64,000 nt of DNA, taken from the NCBI GenBank assembly GCA_015709655.1, contig CP054181.1:1856207-1920206 (forward strand), read 5' to 3'. Source of the stretch: Ignavibacteria bacterium. GTDB taxonomy: Bacteria > Bacteroidota > Ignavibacteria > Kapaibacteriales > Kapaibacteriaceae. Below, in pieces: positions 26,153 to 34,418 of the stretch. Under the pieces are notes generated by a model, which ran no database searches, was not told the origin of the DNA, and saw only the letters and a program-made list of their open reading frames with translations. Each line of letters begins with the position of its first letter. Position 1 is the stretch's first letter. The position numbers were made by a program, and so were the translations under genes.

Positions 26153-29056
26153 ATGAAAACTACACCATTACTACTGCTGTCAGTTTTACTGCTTTTTTAC
26201 TCCATCCGGACCCTTCCCGTGAAGGCACAGCCCCTTGTTAACCCGTACACATTTACGATGGGACCCGACGTAGCTCTTGACTCATCGCTGGTTGCAGGAC
26301 CATGGGATACGACCTTTAGCAGAATAGTCCTGAATAACGGACACTTCGCCTACGAGGATGGCCGTCCTTTCCGAATGGTTGGCGTTACAATAGCCTATGG
26401 AGCATGTTTCCCCGACAGCTCCAATGCGATTGCGATTGCACGTCGGCTACGTGCTCTCGGAATAAACATCGTTCGGTTTACAGGATTTGATTATACCCCT
26501 TGGTGGCCTATTAGCATTTTTCCCGATGGCACAACCACCACCGGTAAGGGATTGGATGCCGGACAAATGGCAAAGTTCGATTGGTTTGTTTATAATCTTC
26601 GCAAGCATGGTATTCGATATGGATTCTCGTTTCAAAATGCATGGGTACCGCGTAAAGATGACGGTGTCAGACAGCCTGATAGTGCCGGCGTAGGTGCCCG
26701 ATTAACTGTTTTGTTCGATCCCCTGATTCAGCGCATCCACCGAGACGTGATCCGACTCCTGCTTTCGCATGTTAATTCATTTACCAACATCGCATATAAA
26801 GACGACCCCATGCTTGCCTTTGTGATGCCGTTAGAAAATTCTCCGATTTCCCTCTACTGGTTGTACACCCGTGAAATTGTTGCCTCCAACCCGGTTGGTC
26901 AGCCTCGAACCATCGGTCTCGAACACCATGCCCTGATCGATTCGCTGTATTTCGGATTTTTAAAAGGAAAGGGGCTTAAAACAGACAAGGCTCTCAATGA
27001 TGCCTGGTCCGTGACACCAACACAAACCCAAAACTTATTTAGAAATGGTGATTTCGAAGATGCCTTTGACCAGACCTGGACGCTTGGTGTGAGCGCTGAG
27101 AATGGCACCCAGGCCTTGATGCAGTTTATTACGTCTGACAAAGCACAGGGACAGCAATGTGCACAAATACGGATTGGTAACCTTGGAACGAATCCCAGAT
27201 TCAATAACATTTATGTAATGCAATCGGTGGGCAAAATGGAGAGACTGGGGAGATACACCCTTTCATTCTTTGCCAAAACAACACCCGAAAAGGGTAGTAG
27301 AAGCATTATACTTTACCTGGTTAGCGACGGAGTACCGTACAATTCGTACGGTGTTGTTGATTCGGTTCGAATTTCATCCCAATGGGCCAGGTACGAAATT
27401 TCATTTTTCGCCTCGTCATTACCTGAAGCCGCCGGCCGGTTTGTGATGTACATGGGTCATGAATCAGGTGATGTATATCTGGATGACTTGCAGCTTAAGC
27501 AGGTTGGCGTTGACGGATTACAACGTGGTGAAAGCATTGAGCGGAAAACCCTTCCACGGGACTTGCTTAGCAATCGGAACATCAGTCCCGCGCGGATGAA
27601 GGCAAATGCGGACTTTTATCGTCTGTATTTAACCAACATTCTTGACCGCGACTATAAACTGATTCGGGATACGCTGAAATGCAAGGCGCTGCTAACGCCG
27701 AGTTCGCGGCTATATTCCCGGCTCGACCAGGAGGCTGCAATGCAGTATGACTTCTTCTGCTGGCCCGAATCCAGAAGTCAGAAAAATGACTATGTGGCTG
27801 ATAACTCCACCTGGGACTTTATGATGCACAGCCAGAACAAATTCGAGGGTAAGGCTGTTGTAGTCACCGATGCAAGTGTTCGCTATCCCTTGCCGTACGC
27901 CCATGAGTTGACGATATTTTATCCAGTGTATAGCGGCGTTCAGAACTGGGACGGCATGATCTTTTCTACATTTATGTCAACGGCCACTGCCGGAAATAGC
28001 ACGGTAGAAAAGAACAGTGAATGGACGCTTGGCGACAAACCATCGCTCCTTACGCAAATCCCTGCAATGAGTGCATTGATGCGCAGATTTGATGTTGACT
28101 CAACAAGAAAAGTAATCAGCATTTCGCAAAGTAGAGAAGCTTTGGACTATCCACCCTTTCACATAACGCAGCCCTATTCGCTATCCATTTATACAGACGG
28201 AAGAATGCTGCTGTTCCGGCGCACTGAAACCAGGCAGGAATTCCAGGAAGAAGAAAGCTTATTGCCGCACAGAGAAGTTAGTGCACTGGCAGGACAGATT
28301 GATCCCACACGGTTTGACGCTGAGAACGACCAGGTGTTCCTTGATGGCACAAAGGGAATTCTTCGCGTATTCACTCCAAACTATTGGTGTGTAGCAGGCA
28401 AGCTGGACGGTCAGCTGGTTATTGAAAAGAATATGATTGTGGAGCAGCTAAGCAAGGGGGTGCACACGTCGGTTGTTATTAGCTCGCTTACTGCCGACCC
28501 AATTACCGAAAGTAACAGTTCCCTGCTTGTTATTGGTAGTAGGGGAGCTAATGAAGGTGCCGAGTGGAACGCAGAAAACGAAATGATTTCATTGGGTGAC
28601 GGGCCCTATCAGATGGAAGGCCGTACGATACGTTTAGTTCTGACCATGCCGGGCCGAGACTCCTGCAGAATCGTTCCGTTGGGAGCTGATGGAAGAGAAA
28701 TGACCGGGTCGTGGACAATTGCAGCGTCGGCAGGTGGAAAGTTTAACGTAAGCATTAACACAACCGAGCACAAAACACCATGGTATCGGATTGAGAATCC
28801 GGATAAACCGGTGGGGATTGGTGAAGACACCGTCGTACAGTCAGTTGTTTACCCCAACCCCGCAAGCCACGCAGTTACAGTGCGCGGATCCGGCGATTTA
28901 GACGTAAGCATATTTAATATAATTGGTGAAGAAGTTGCCCGTGGGAGTGGGAATGGGCTGGTAACCATACCTGTTGAGAGGTTGCCATCAGGACGGTACG
29001 TAGTACAGACTCTTGGTGAATCCCGTGGTCTAACGCCAATTGCAATAGTGCGCTAA
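26153..29056 (+). CDS. Secreted glycoside-hydrolase-like protein (GH5-like barrel, CBM-like domain) with T9SS tail
   Basis: A 967-residue protein. Signal peptide 1-25. Residues about 50-290 resemble a (beta/alpha)8 glycosidase: EDGRPFRMVGVTIAYGACFPD, ARRLRALGINIVRFTGFD, KHGIRYGFSFQ and PMLAFVMPLENSP with a candidate acid/base Glu. Residues about 297-455 look like a carbohydrate-binding beta-sandwich (NLFRNGDFEDAFDQTWTLG, GQQCAQIRI, RYEISFFA). The barrel seems to resume after it (NRNISPARMKANADFYRLYL), so the sandwich is an insertion. The last 75 residues are a T9SS domain (VYPNPASHAVTV, IFNIIGEEVARG, GRYVVQTL). Substrate unknown; GH assignment is from pattern only. Confidence 0.7.
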   Translation: MKTTPLLLLSVLLLFYSIRTLPVKAQPLVNPYTFTMGPDVALDSSLVAGPWDTTFSRIVLNNGHFAYEDGRPFRMVGVTIAYGACFPDSSNAIAIARRLRALGINIVRFTGFDYTPWWPISIFPDGTTTTGKGLDAGQMAKFDWFVYNLRKHGIRYGFSFQNAWVPRKDDGVRQPDSAGVGARLTVLFDPLIQRIHRDVIRLLLSHVNSFTNIAYKDDPMLAFVMPLENSPISLYWLYTREIVASNPVGQPRTIGLEHHALIDSLYFGFLKGKGLKTDKALNDAWSVTPTQTQNLFRNGDFEDAFDQTWTLGVSAENGTQALMQFITSDKAQGQQCAQIRIGNLGTNPRFNNIYVMQSVGKMERLGRYTLSFFAKTTPEKGSRSIILYLVSDGVPYNSYGVVDSVRISSQWARYEISFFASSLPEAAGRFVMYMGHESGDVYLDDLQLKQVGVDGLQRGESIERKTLPRDLLSNRNISPARMKANADFYRLYLTNILDRDYKLIRDTLKCKALLTPSSRLYSRLDQEAAMQYDFFCWPESRSQKNDYVADNSTWDFMMHSQNKFEGKAVVVTDASVRYPLPYAHELTIFYPVYSGVQNWDGMIFSTFMSTATAGNSTVEKNSEWTLGDKPSLLTQIPAMSALMRRFDVDSTRKVISISQSREALDYPPFHITQPYSLSIYTDGRMLLFRRTETRQEFQEEESLLPHREVSALAGQIDPTRFDAENDQVFLDGTKGILRVFTPNYWCVAGKLDGQLVIEKNMIVEQLSKGVHTSVVISSLTADPITESNSSLLVIGSRGANEGAEWNAENEMISLGDGPYQMEGRTIRLVLTMPGRDSCRIVPLGADGREMTGSWTIAASAGGKFNVSINTTEHKTPWYRIENPDKPVGIGEDTVVQSVVYPNPASHAVTVRGSGDLDVSIFNIIGEEVARGSGNGLVTIPVERLPSGRYVVQTLGESRGLTPIAIVR

Positions 29057-29085
29057 ATTAATTTAACAGAGAGAAAAATACCCTG

Positions 29086-29601
29086 TTAGTCCATGAATAG
29101 GTACGGACGCCACGTATCATCAACAACTCCTACATAGTGCTTCAGGAATACAACGTGGTTAGGCTTCTTGGGCTGCCGGACTAATTTCATCCCAGCCTCT
29201 TCCGGAGTCCGGGAACCCTTGCGATTGTTGCATTTAACGCAGGCGCATACCAGGTTTTCCCACTGCTCCACCCCACCGCGGGAACGTGGAATCACGTGAT
29301 CAATCGTAAGCGGCAGCCGCCGATCACCGCAGTACATGCATGTAAACCCATCACGTCGCAGAATATTCTTTCTGCTAAGTTCAATTTTCTTAAACGGGAC
29401 GCACAAATACGTGCTTAATCGGATAACGCTTGGGAACGGATATGTTAAATAAACTGACCGGATTGCCTGCGAGGATTTCTGTTCCACCATTTCGGCCTTT
29501 GTCAGGAACAGCAATCTAAGAGCCTTATGGGCACTGCATACACTGATAGGTTCGTAGCTTTGATTCAGAACCAGTACTTTACCATTTAGAGAGTACACCA
29601 C
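29086..29601 (-). CDS. HNH endonuclease family protein, probable GTG start
   Basis: The protein begins near VVYSLNGKVLVLNQSYEPISVCSAHKA, the usual N-terminus of this small HNH family. No in-frame ATG lies close by, so GTG at 29601 (or 29598) is proposed. A longer reading frame would overlap carA and encode unrelated sequence. The zinc/HNH core is complete: CMYCG, then LTIDHVIPRSRGG with the catalytic His, then ENLVCACVKCNNRKGSRTPEEAG. Such genes are widespread in Bacteroidota and their target is unknown. About 171 residues. Divergent from carA. Confidence 0.75.
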   Translation of the reverse strand: MVYSLNGKVLVLNQSYEPISVCSAHKALRLLFLTKAEMVEQKSSQAIRSVYLTYPFPSVIRLSTYLCVPFKKIELSRKNILRRDGFTCMYCGDRRLPLTIDHVIPRSRGGVEQWENLVCACVKCNNRKGSRTPEEAGMKLVRQPKKPNHVVFLKHYVGVVDDTWRPYLFMD

Positions 29602-29740
29602 ATCCGCCGGTGAGCGGTTAGGAATAGGATGAAAATGTGATGCAGAAAAACTGAAAACTCTCTCCTTTGCCGCTAAAATAGGTCTGCAGACGCTATTTTC
29701 GAATGCCCAAACTAAAAAGTTGTATACATCACCCTTAAAA

Positions 29741-30856
29741 ATGAAGAAAACCCCTGCACTTCTGGTACTTGAAAACGGACGCTTTTTTGAAGGAACGGCT
29801 ATCGGGGCAATTGGTGCCCGCAGTGCAGGCGAGCTGGTGTTTAACACCGCTATGACGGGGTACCAGGAGATTATCACTGACCCCTCGTACCACGGTCAGA
29901 TCGTAACCTTCACCTACCCCCACATTGGGAATTACGGAGTTAACGAAACCGACATTGAAAGCAGCAGTATTCATGCCCGTGGCATCGTTGTGAGTGAACT
30001 CTCGAAAGTATATTCCAACAACAAAGCCACAGGCTCGCTGGCTGCTCTGCTGGAGAAAAACCAGATTGCAGGTATCGAAGGCATAGACACCCGGGCATTG
30101 GTGCGGATGTTAAGAACGGAAGGGGCTATGCGATGCGTGATCGAGCATGGTAACAACCTGGACCCGGACGAACTGACTACCAAGGCCAGGGCCGTTGAAA
30201 GTATGGAAGGGTGCAACCTTGTGCCAATGGTATCCACGCAGGCAGTATATGAGTTTGAACCCGAGCCCCTTGACGTAAAAGGCAATACTGCACCTCAGCA
30301 CCATATCGTTGCCGTTGATTTTGGCATAAAGCGCAACATCATGCGCAGGCTGTACCACCATGGATGTCGGATAACCGTTGTGCCGTGGACAACAACACTT
30401 GACGATATCAAGGCACTATCGCCGGATGGCGTGTTCCTGAGTAACGGACCCGGTGATCCTGCAGCCGTACACCATGGAATTGAGCTTGTTCGCGGGCTTT
30501 TGGGGACTCTTCCCATGTTTGGTGTTTGTTTAGGGCACCAACTCATGGCGTTAGCAGTTGGAGGGCAGACCTACAAGCTGAAGTTCGGACATCGCGGAGG
30601 TAACCATCCCGTGAAGAACCTCCGTACAGGACAGGTTGAGATAACCTCGCAGAACCACGGATTTGCCGTAAACATGGAATCGCTGCCCGCAGGCGTGGAG
30701 GTAACCCACATCAACCTTAACGACAATACCTGTGCTGGTATTGAAATTATGGGAAAAAACGCCTTTGCCGTGCAGTACCACCCTGAAGCAGGCCCAGGAC
30801 CCCGAGATTCGGATTACCTTTTTGAGCAGTTTGCAGCCAGGATTGCTGCCCATTAG
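29741..30856 (+). CDS. carA: Carbamoyl-phosphate synthase small (glutaminase) subunit
   Basis: A 371-residue CarA, which releases ammonia from glutamine for carbamoyl phosphate synthesis (arginine and pyrimidines). The N-terminal domain is canonical (LENGRFFEGTAIGA, GELVFNTAMTGYQEIITDPSY). The class I amidotransferase domain carries the nucleophile in FGVCLGHQLMALA, with GHRGGNHPVKN, SQNHGFAV and the catalytic His/Glu in FAVQYHPEAGPGP. ATG at 29741 is preferred over one seven codons upstream by family alignment. carB is not adjacent: tRNA genes follow. Confidence 0.96.
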   Translation: MKKTPALLVLENGRFFEGTAIGAIGARSAGELVFNTAMTGYQEIITDPSYHGQIVTFTYPHIGNYGVNETDIESSSIHARGIVVSELSKVYSNNKATGSLAALLEKNQIAGIEGIDTRALVRMLRTEGAMRCVIEHGNNLDPDELTTKARAVESMEGCNLVPMVSTQAVYEFEPEPLDVKGNTAPQHHIVAVDFGIKRNIMRRLYHHGCRITVVPWTTTLDDIKALSPDGVFLSNGPGDPAAVHHGIELVRGLLGTLPMFGVCLGHQLMALAVGGQTYKLKFGHRGGNHPVKNLRTGQVEITSQNHGFAVNMESLPAGVEVTHINLNDNTCAGIEIMGKNAFAVQYHPEAGPGPRDSDYLFEQFAARIAAH

Positions 30857-30890
30857 TCGTTGGACATTTTTATTCGTACTGACCCCCGTT

Positions 30891-30922
30891 TTTGTTATTA
30901 ACACCTACATGTCGTAAGTTTG
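30891..30922 (+). promoter_or_regulatory. Bacteroidetes-type promoter for the tRNA-secE-nusG operon
   Basis: TTTG at 30891-30894, 20 bp spacer, TAAGTTTG at 30915-30922. Both boxes are perfect matches to the Bacteroidetes TTTG / TAnnTTTG consensus, and the first tRNA base is 17 bp downstream. Confidence 0.78.
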
Positions 30923-30938
30923 TCGGCTCTGACGTACC

Positions 30939-31021
<83 letters not shown>

Positions 31022-31048
31022 CACGCACGTGGTAAGCACGTTTGAGTT

Positions 31049-31121
31049 GCGGGAGTAACTCAGTTGGTAGAGTCACAGCCTTCCAAGCTGTTGGTCGCGA
31101 GTTCGAGTCTCGTCTCCCGCT
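31049..31121 (+). tRNA. tRNA-Gly (TCC)
   Basis: Acceptor GCGGGAG (31049-31055) pairs with CTCCCGC (31114-31120). Anticodon loop CTTCCAA gives TCC at 31082-31084. T-arm GTTCGAGTC. 73 nt without CCA. Confidence 0.96.
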
Positions 31122-31132
31122 CCCAGATAATT

Positions 31133-31205
31133 GCTGATGTAGCTCAGCTGGTAGAGCACCACCTTGGTAAGGTGGAGGTCACCGGTTCAATCCCGGTCAT
31201 CAGCT
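31133..31205 (+). tRNA. tRNA-Thr (GGT)
   Basis: Acceptor GCTGATG (31133-31139) pairs with CATCAGC (31198-31204). The anticodon loop TTGGTAA, closed by CCACC/GGTGG, gives GGT. CCA follows the discriminator at 31206-31208, possibly encoded. In many bacteria tuf follows this tRNA; here tRNA-Trp follows after 12 bp. Confidence 0.96.
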
Positions 31206-31217
31206 CCATGTTTGCAG

Positions 31218-31290
31218 AGGGGTGTAGCTCAGCTGGTAGAGCAGCGGTCTCCAAAACCGCAGGCCGCGGGTTCGAATCCTGCCGCCCCTG
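31218..31290 (+). tRNA. tRNA-Trp (CCA)
   Basis: Acceptor AGGGGTG (31218-31224) pairs with CGCCCCT (31283-31289) with one T-G wobble. Anticodon loop CTCCAAA gives CCA. T-arm GTTCGAATC. Located just upstream of secE, a classic arrangement. Confidence 0.96.
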
Positions 31291-31318
31291 CACAAAGAAG
31301 TTGACACGTTAAGGATAA

Positions 31319-31504
31319 ATGATGCTAAGCAAAACAAAACAGTTTTTTACCGAGGTAAACAAGGAAATGAAGAAGGTTTCATGGCCTACCCGGGATCAGC
31401 TGCGCGAGAGTACCATGGTTGTAATTGTAACATCGTTGATCATCACAGCAATTGTGTTTGTGATTGACCAAGCCATGACTCAAGTAATGAATTTCCTGTT
31501 CTGA
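31319..31504 (+). CDS. secE: Preprotein translocase subunit SecE
   Basis: A 61-residue short-form SecE, the small stabilising subunit of the SecYEG channel. The amphipathic helix is KTKQFFTEVNKEMKKVSWPTRDQLRES, in which KKVSWPTRDQL is the hallmark. A single membrane helix follows (VVIVTSLIITAIVFVI). AAGGA at 31311-31315 serves ATG 31319 or the adjacent ATG 31322. It is the first protein gene after the tRNA cluster. Confidence 0.96.
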   Translation: MMLSKTKQFFTEVNKEMKKVSWPTRDQLRESTMVVIVTSLIITAIVFVIDQAMTQVMNFLF

Positions 31505-31522
31505 TAAAAAGAGAAGAGACAA

Positions 31523-32083
31523 ATGACAGCCACTCCAATACAACCGCTTGAGCTTAAATGGTTCGCACTGCGTACCTTCACCGGCCATGAATCCAAGGTG
31601 AAGGCAGGTATTGAGCAGGAGATGGTGCGGCTGGGAATGGAGAATAGGGTTCATAGTATCGTTATTCCTCAGGAAACTGTTTACGAAGTCCGCAATGGGA
31701 AACGGCGTACAAAGGTGAGGAACTTCCTGCCCGGTTACATCCTCATAGAATGTACGCTTGACAAGCGGCTGAAGGAAATTATTCTGTCTCTTCCGTCAAT
31801 CGTGAGCTTTGTTGGTACCAAGACGGAACCGCAGGCACTCCAGAAGGATGAGGTTGACAGGATCATGGGGCGCGTAGAGGAGCGCAAGGACATTGCAACT
31901 GTCGAGATTGCCTTCCGCGACGGAGATCCGGTAAAGGTAATTGACGGACCGTTTGCCAACTTTAGCGGCACGGTAAAAGAAGTTAACCACGAAAAACAAA
32001 AACTCAAGGTGGAAGTAGGCATTCTTGGACGTAAAACGCCAATTGAGCTTGACTTCCATCAGGTTGAGATGGAACAACATTAA
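31523..32083 (+). CDS. nusG: Transcription termination/antitermination factor NusG
   Basis: A 186-residue NusG, which binds RNA polymerase and couples it to Rho or the ribosome. The NGN domain reads [20 protein letters not shown], with [20 protein letters not shown] and SIVSFVGT. The C-terminal KOW domain is [45 protein letters not shown], split as normal. It sits 18 bp after secE in the conserved secE-nusG-rplKAJL-rpoBC order. Confidence 0.97.
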   Translation: MTATPIQPLELKWFALRTFTGHESKVKAGIEQEMVRLGMENRVHSIVIPQETVYEVRNGKRRTKVRNFLPGYILIECTLDKRLKEIILSLPSIVSFVGTKTEPQALQKDEVDRIMGRVEERKDIATVEIAFRDGDPVKVIDGPFANFSGTVKEVNHEKQKLKVEVGILGRKTPIELDFHQVEMEQH

Positions 32084-32093
32084 CTTAATTTAT

Positions 32094-32126
32094 GTGGGAG
32101 GTATGGACAACCATACCGCTGACCAC
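32094..32126 (+). promoter_or_regulatory. Probable L1-binding leader upstream of rplK
   Basis: GTGG (32094-32097) pairs with CCAC (32123-32126). Inside, GGTATGG (32100-32106) pairs with CCATACC (32111-32117) around an ACAA loop, leaving an asymmetric internal loop. The GTGGGAGG-hairpin-ACCAC pattern just before rplK resembles the L1 autoregulatory mRNA site of other bacteria. The structure is visible in the sequence; the L1 role is inferred. Confidence 0.6.
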
Positions 32127-32137
32127 GAAAGGGATAC

Positions 32138-32563
32138 ATGGCAAAGAAAGTCATGGGGAGCTTTAAGCTCCAGATAAAAGCCGGGGAAGCCACCATGGCT
32201 CCTCCTGTAGGGCCTGCCTTCGGGCAGCGCTCCCTTGCCGGGATGGAATTCGTAAAGCAATTCAACGCAAAAACATCCAAGCAGCAGGGAACAATTCTTC
32301 CGGTTGTAGTTACGTACTACAGCGACAAGAGTTTTACATTCGAGGTAAAGTCGCCTCCAGCTCCTGTTCTGCTTGTGAAAGCAGCAGGAATTCCGAAAGG
32401 TTCTTCAGAGCCTAACAAGACCAAGGTTGGGAAGGTTACCCGGAAGCAATTAGAGGAAATTGCCCAGGTTAAAATGAACGATCTTAATGCCAACGACCTT
32501 GAGCATGCAGTATCAATGATTGCCGGAACAGCCCGTTCAATGGGCATTACGGTGGAAGGGTAA
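32138..32563 (+). CDS. rplK: 50S ribosomal protein L11
   Basis: A 141-residue L11, part of the GTPase-associated centre with L10/L12. It reads [21 protein letters not shown], then [25 protein letters not shown] is usually GPALGQ. The C-terminal rRNA-binding domain includes [20 protein letters not shown] and [15 protein letters not shown]. It follows the proposed L1-controlled leader and precedes rplA by 8 bp. Confidence 0.97.
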   Translation: MAKKVMGSFKLQIKAGEATMAPPVGPAFGQRSLAGMEFVKQFNAKTSKQQGTILPVVVTYYSDKSFTFEVKSPPAPVLLVKAAGIPKGSSEPNKTKVGKVTRKQLEEIAQVKMNDLNANDLEHAVSMIAGTARSMGITVEG

Positions 32564-32571
32564 GGACTACT

Positions 32572-33270
32572 ATGGCAACAAACAAACGATACGAAAAGTT
32601 AGTTAAGAGCTACGACCGCAAGCAGGTGTTTGATTACAAGAGCGCTGTTGAGCTGGTAAAGAAAAATGCTACTGCCAAGTTTGACGAGTCCTTCGAAGTC
32701 TCGATGTACCTGGGTGTAGACCCACGGAAGGCCGATCAGCTGGTTCGGGGAACTGTTGCATTACCACATGGTACCGGGAAAACAGTTCGTGTTCTTGTGG
32801 TGGCAAAAACACCAAAAGACAAAGAAGCATTGGATGCCGGAGCCGATCATGCCGGATTTACCGAGTACCTTGAAAAATTGCAAGGGGGCTGGGCTGATAT
32901 CGACATTATTATCGCAACACCGGATGTGATGGGCGAGCTAGGTAAGCTGGGACGGATTCTCGGCCCCCGTGGTTTAATGCCCAATCCCAAGAGTGGCACT
33001 GTTACCTTTGACGTAGCAAAGGCAGTCGCCGAAGTAAAAGCCGGAAAGATTGAATTCCGTGTTGATAAGGCGGGAAACGTTCATGCCAGCATTGGCAGAT
33101 GTTCATTCTCGCCGGAGAAACTTGCTGAAAATGCCCAAATGTTTGTGTCAACAATCCTAAGGGCAAAACCCGCAACTGCCAAGGGTAAATATGTAAAAAG
33201 TCTTCACTTCTCGAGTACAATGGGGCCAAGTGTCCGCGTTGACGAAAACTCGATTGGTGCAGATCATTAA
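32572..33270 (+). CDS. rplA: 50S ribosomal protein L1
   Basis: A 232-residue L1, which forms the mobile L1 stalk and releases E-site tRNA. It usually also represses its own operon by binding the mRNA leader. The family signature [21 protein letters not shown] is split here by normal spacing. [21 protein letters not shown] and [18 protein letters not shown] are likewise typical. Cotranscribed with rplK. Confidence 0.97.
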   Translation: MATNKRYEKLVKSYDRKQVFDYKSAVELVKKNATAKFDESFEVSMYLGVDPRKADQLVRGTVALPHGTGKTVRVLVVAKTPKDKEALDAGADHAGFTEYLEKLQGGWADIDIIIATPDVMGELGKLGRILGPRGLMPNPKSGTVTFDVAKAVAEVKAGKIEFRVDKAGNVHASIGRCSFSPEKLAENAQMFVSTILRAKPATAKGKYVKSLHFSSTMGPSVRVDENSIGADH

Positions 33271-33279
33271 TAACGTCTA

Positions 33280-33340
33280 TTACGCACTGCTATCGTGCTC
33301 TGCTTCTAACCCGCCTTTGGCGGTTGAGCACATAGCGTAA
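33280..33340 (+). ncRNA. Ribosomal protein L10 leader (rplJ autoregulatory element)
   Basis: The region before rplJ folds as three stacked helices: TTACGC (33280-33285) with GCGTAA (33335-33340), GTGCTC (33295-33300) with GAGCAC (33326-33331), and AA-CCGCC with GGCGG-TT closing a TTT loop (33308-33325). The internal loop CTGCTTCT lies between the stems. Position and architecture fit the L10 leader, where L10-(L12)n represses rplJL translation. Confidence 0.75.
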
Positions 33341-33358
33341 CATTATTATCGGAGCCGT

Positions 33359-33883
33359 ATGGTAACGAAGGAAAAGAAACAAGCTGTTGTTGCCGATTTA
33401 GTCGAGAGAATTAAAGGTGCAGCGAGTTTGTACTTTGTGGACTTCACCGGGATGACCGTTGCTGATGACCAGGCATTCAGGCGTGAGCTACGCGAGAAAA
33501 GCGCAGTAATGCGTGTTGCGAAGAACACCTTGATTCTGCGTGCCTTGACAGAAGTTGGTGGTTATACCATTGAGGAATCCAAGCTCTTCGGTCAAACGGG
33601 AGTCATATTCGGTGCTGACGATGCTATTGCGCCTGCCAAGGTAATTCGCAAGTATTTTGAGAAGGGTGAAAAACCAAAGCTCAAGTTTGCGATTATTGAA
33701 GGACAGTCGTTTGACGGATCGCAGTTGAAACAGGTGGCGGAATTACCGACGCGTGAGGATATGATTGCCGGAATCGTGGGCAGCATTCATGCACCAATCT
33801 CGGGCATTCATGGCGCAGTCAACGCAGTAATGCGTGATGTTGCCATGCTCGTAGAGGAGGTTGCCAGAAAACAGGCAGCCTAA
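33359..33883 (+). CDS. rplJ: 50S ribosomal protein L10
   Basis: A 174-residue L10, base of the L12 stalk. The rRNA-binding N-terminal domain reads KKQAVVADLVERIKGAASLYFVDFTGMTV, split across the usual helix and strand, with FRRELREKSAVMRVAKNTL. The C-terminal helix (HGAVNAVMRDVAMLVEEVARK) binds L12 dimers. GGAG precedes ATG 33359, within 20 bp of the structured L10 leader. Confidence 0.97.
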   Translation: MVTKEKKQAVVADLVERIKGAASLYFVDFTGMTVADDQAFRRELREKSAVMRVAKNTLILRALTEVGGYTIEESKLFGQTGVIFGADDAIAPAKVIRKYFEKGEKPKLKFAIIEGQSFDGSQLKQVAELPTREDMIAGIVGSIHAPISGIHGAVNAVMRDVAMLVEEVARKQAA

Positions 33884-33922
33884 CGTTTTTTATTCACCAG
33901 AATTTAATTTTCGGAGAAACGT

Positions 33923-34303
33923 ATGTCAGCAATCGTTGATGAACTCGTTGAGAAAATCGGGGCTTTAACCTTACTGGAAGCCTCGGAACTCAAGAAAGCA
34001 CTGGAAGACAAGTTTGGCGTAACCGCCGCTGCTCCGGTGATGATGGCCGCCGGCCCTGCCGGTGGTGCTCCTGCTGCTGCAGCAGAAGAAAAAACTGAAT
34101 TCGACGTAGAGCTTACCGATGCCGGTGCTCAGAAGTTGAATGTAATCAAGGTAGTACGCGAAATCACCGGTCTTGGTTTGAAAGAAGCCAAGGACCTGGT
34201 TGAGGGTGCACCAAAGATTGTTAAAGAAGGCGCACCAAAAGAAGAAGCAGATTCTCTTAAGAAGAAGCTTGAAGAAGCCGGTGCAAAGGTTACACTTAAG
34301 TAA
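33923..34303 (+). CDS. rplL: 50S ribosomal protein L7/L12
   Basis: A 126-residue L12. The N-terminal dimerisation helix is [23 protein letters not shown]. An Ala/Pro/Gly hinge ([16 protein letters not shown]) follows. The factor-binding domain reads [39 protein letters not shown] in normal order. It recruits translational GTPases to the ribosome. Confidence 0.98.
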   Translation: MSAIVDELVEKIGALTLLEASELKKALEDKFGVTAAAPVMMAAGPAGGAPAAAAEEKTEFDVELTDAGAQKLNVIKVVREITGLGLKEAKDLVEGAPKIVKEGAPKEEADSLKKKLEEAGAKVTLK

Positions 34304-34320
34304 TCTTTTCTGCTAAGAAT

Positions 34321-34362
34321 ACAACCCGAGGCGGTTTTTTAATCGTCTCGGGTGTTGTTGTC
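34321..34362 (+). terminator. Stem-loop between rplL and rpoB, probable attenuator
   Basis: CCCGAG (34325-34330) pairs with CTCGGG (34347-34352), extended by ACAAC/GTTGT with one bulge, followed by a T-rich stretch (TTGTCTTTG). The inner loop contains TTTTTT. The rplL-rpoB gap often has a partial terminator that lowers rpoBC expression relative to L12. Confidence 0.5.
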
Positions 34363-34418
34363 TTTGTCTGTTCGTTTCTTTACCACGATTTTTTTGAGTT
34401 ATCGGGAGCCCCCTTCCC

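Noticed and set aside
29602..29877. N-terminal extension of the HNH protein by 92 codons
   Set aside because: It overlaps the carA start and encodes sequence unlike the family; homology begins at the GTG near 29601.
31064..31312. An 82-codon frame running across three tRNA genes
   Set aside because: The tRNAs have full cloverleaf features; the frame translates structural RNA.
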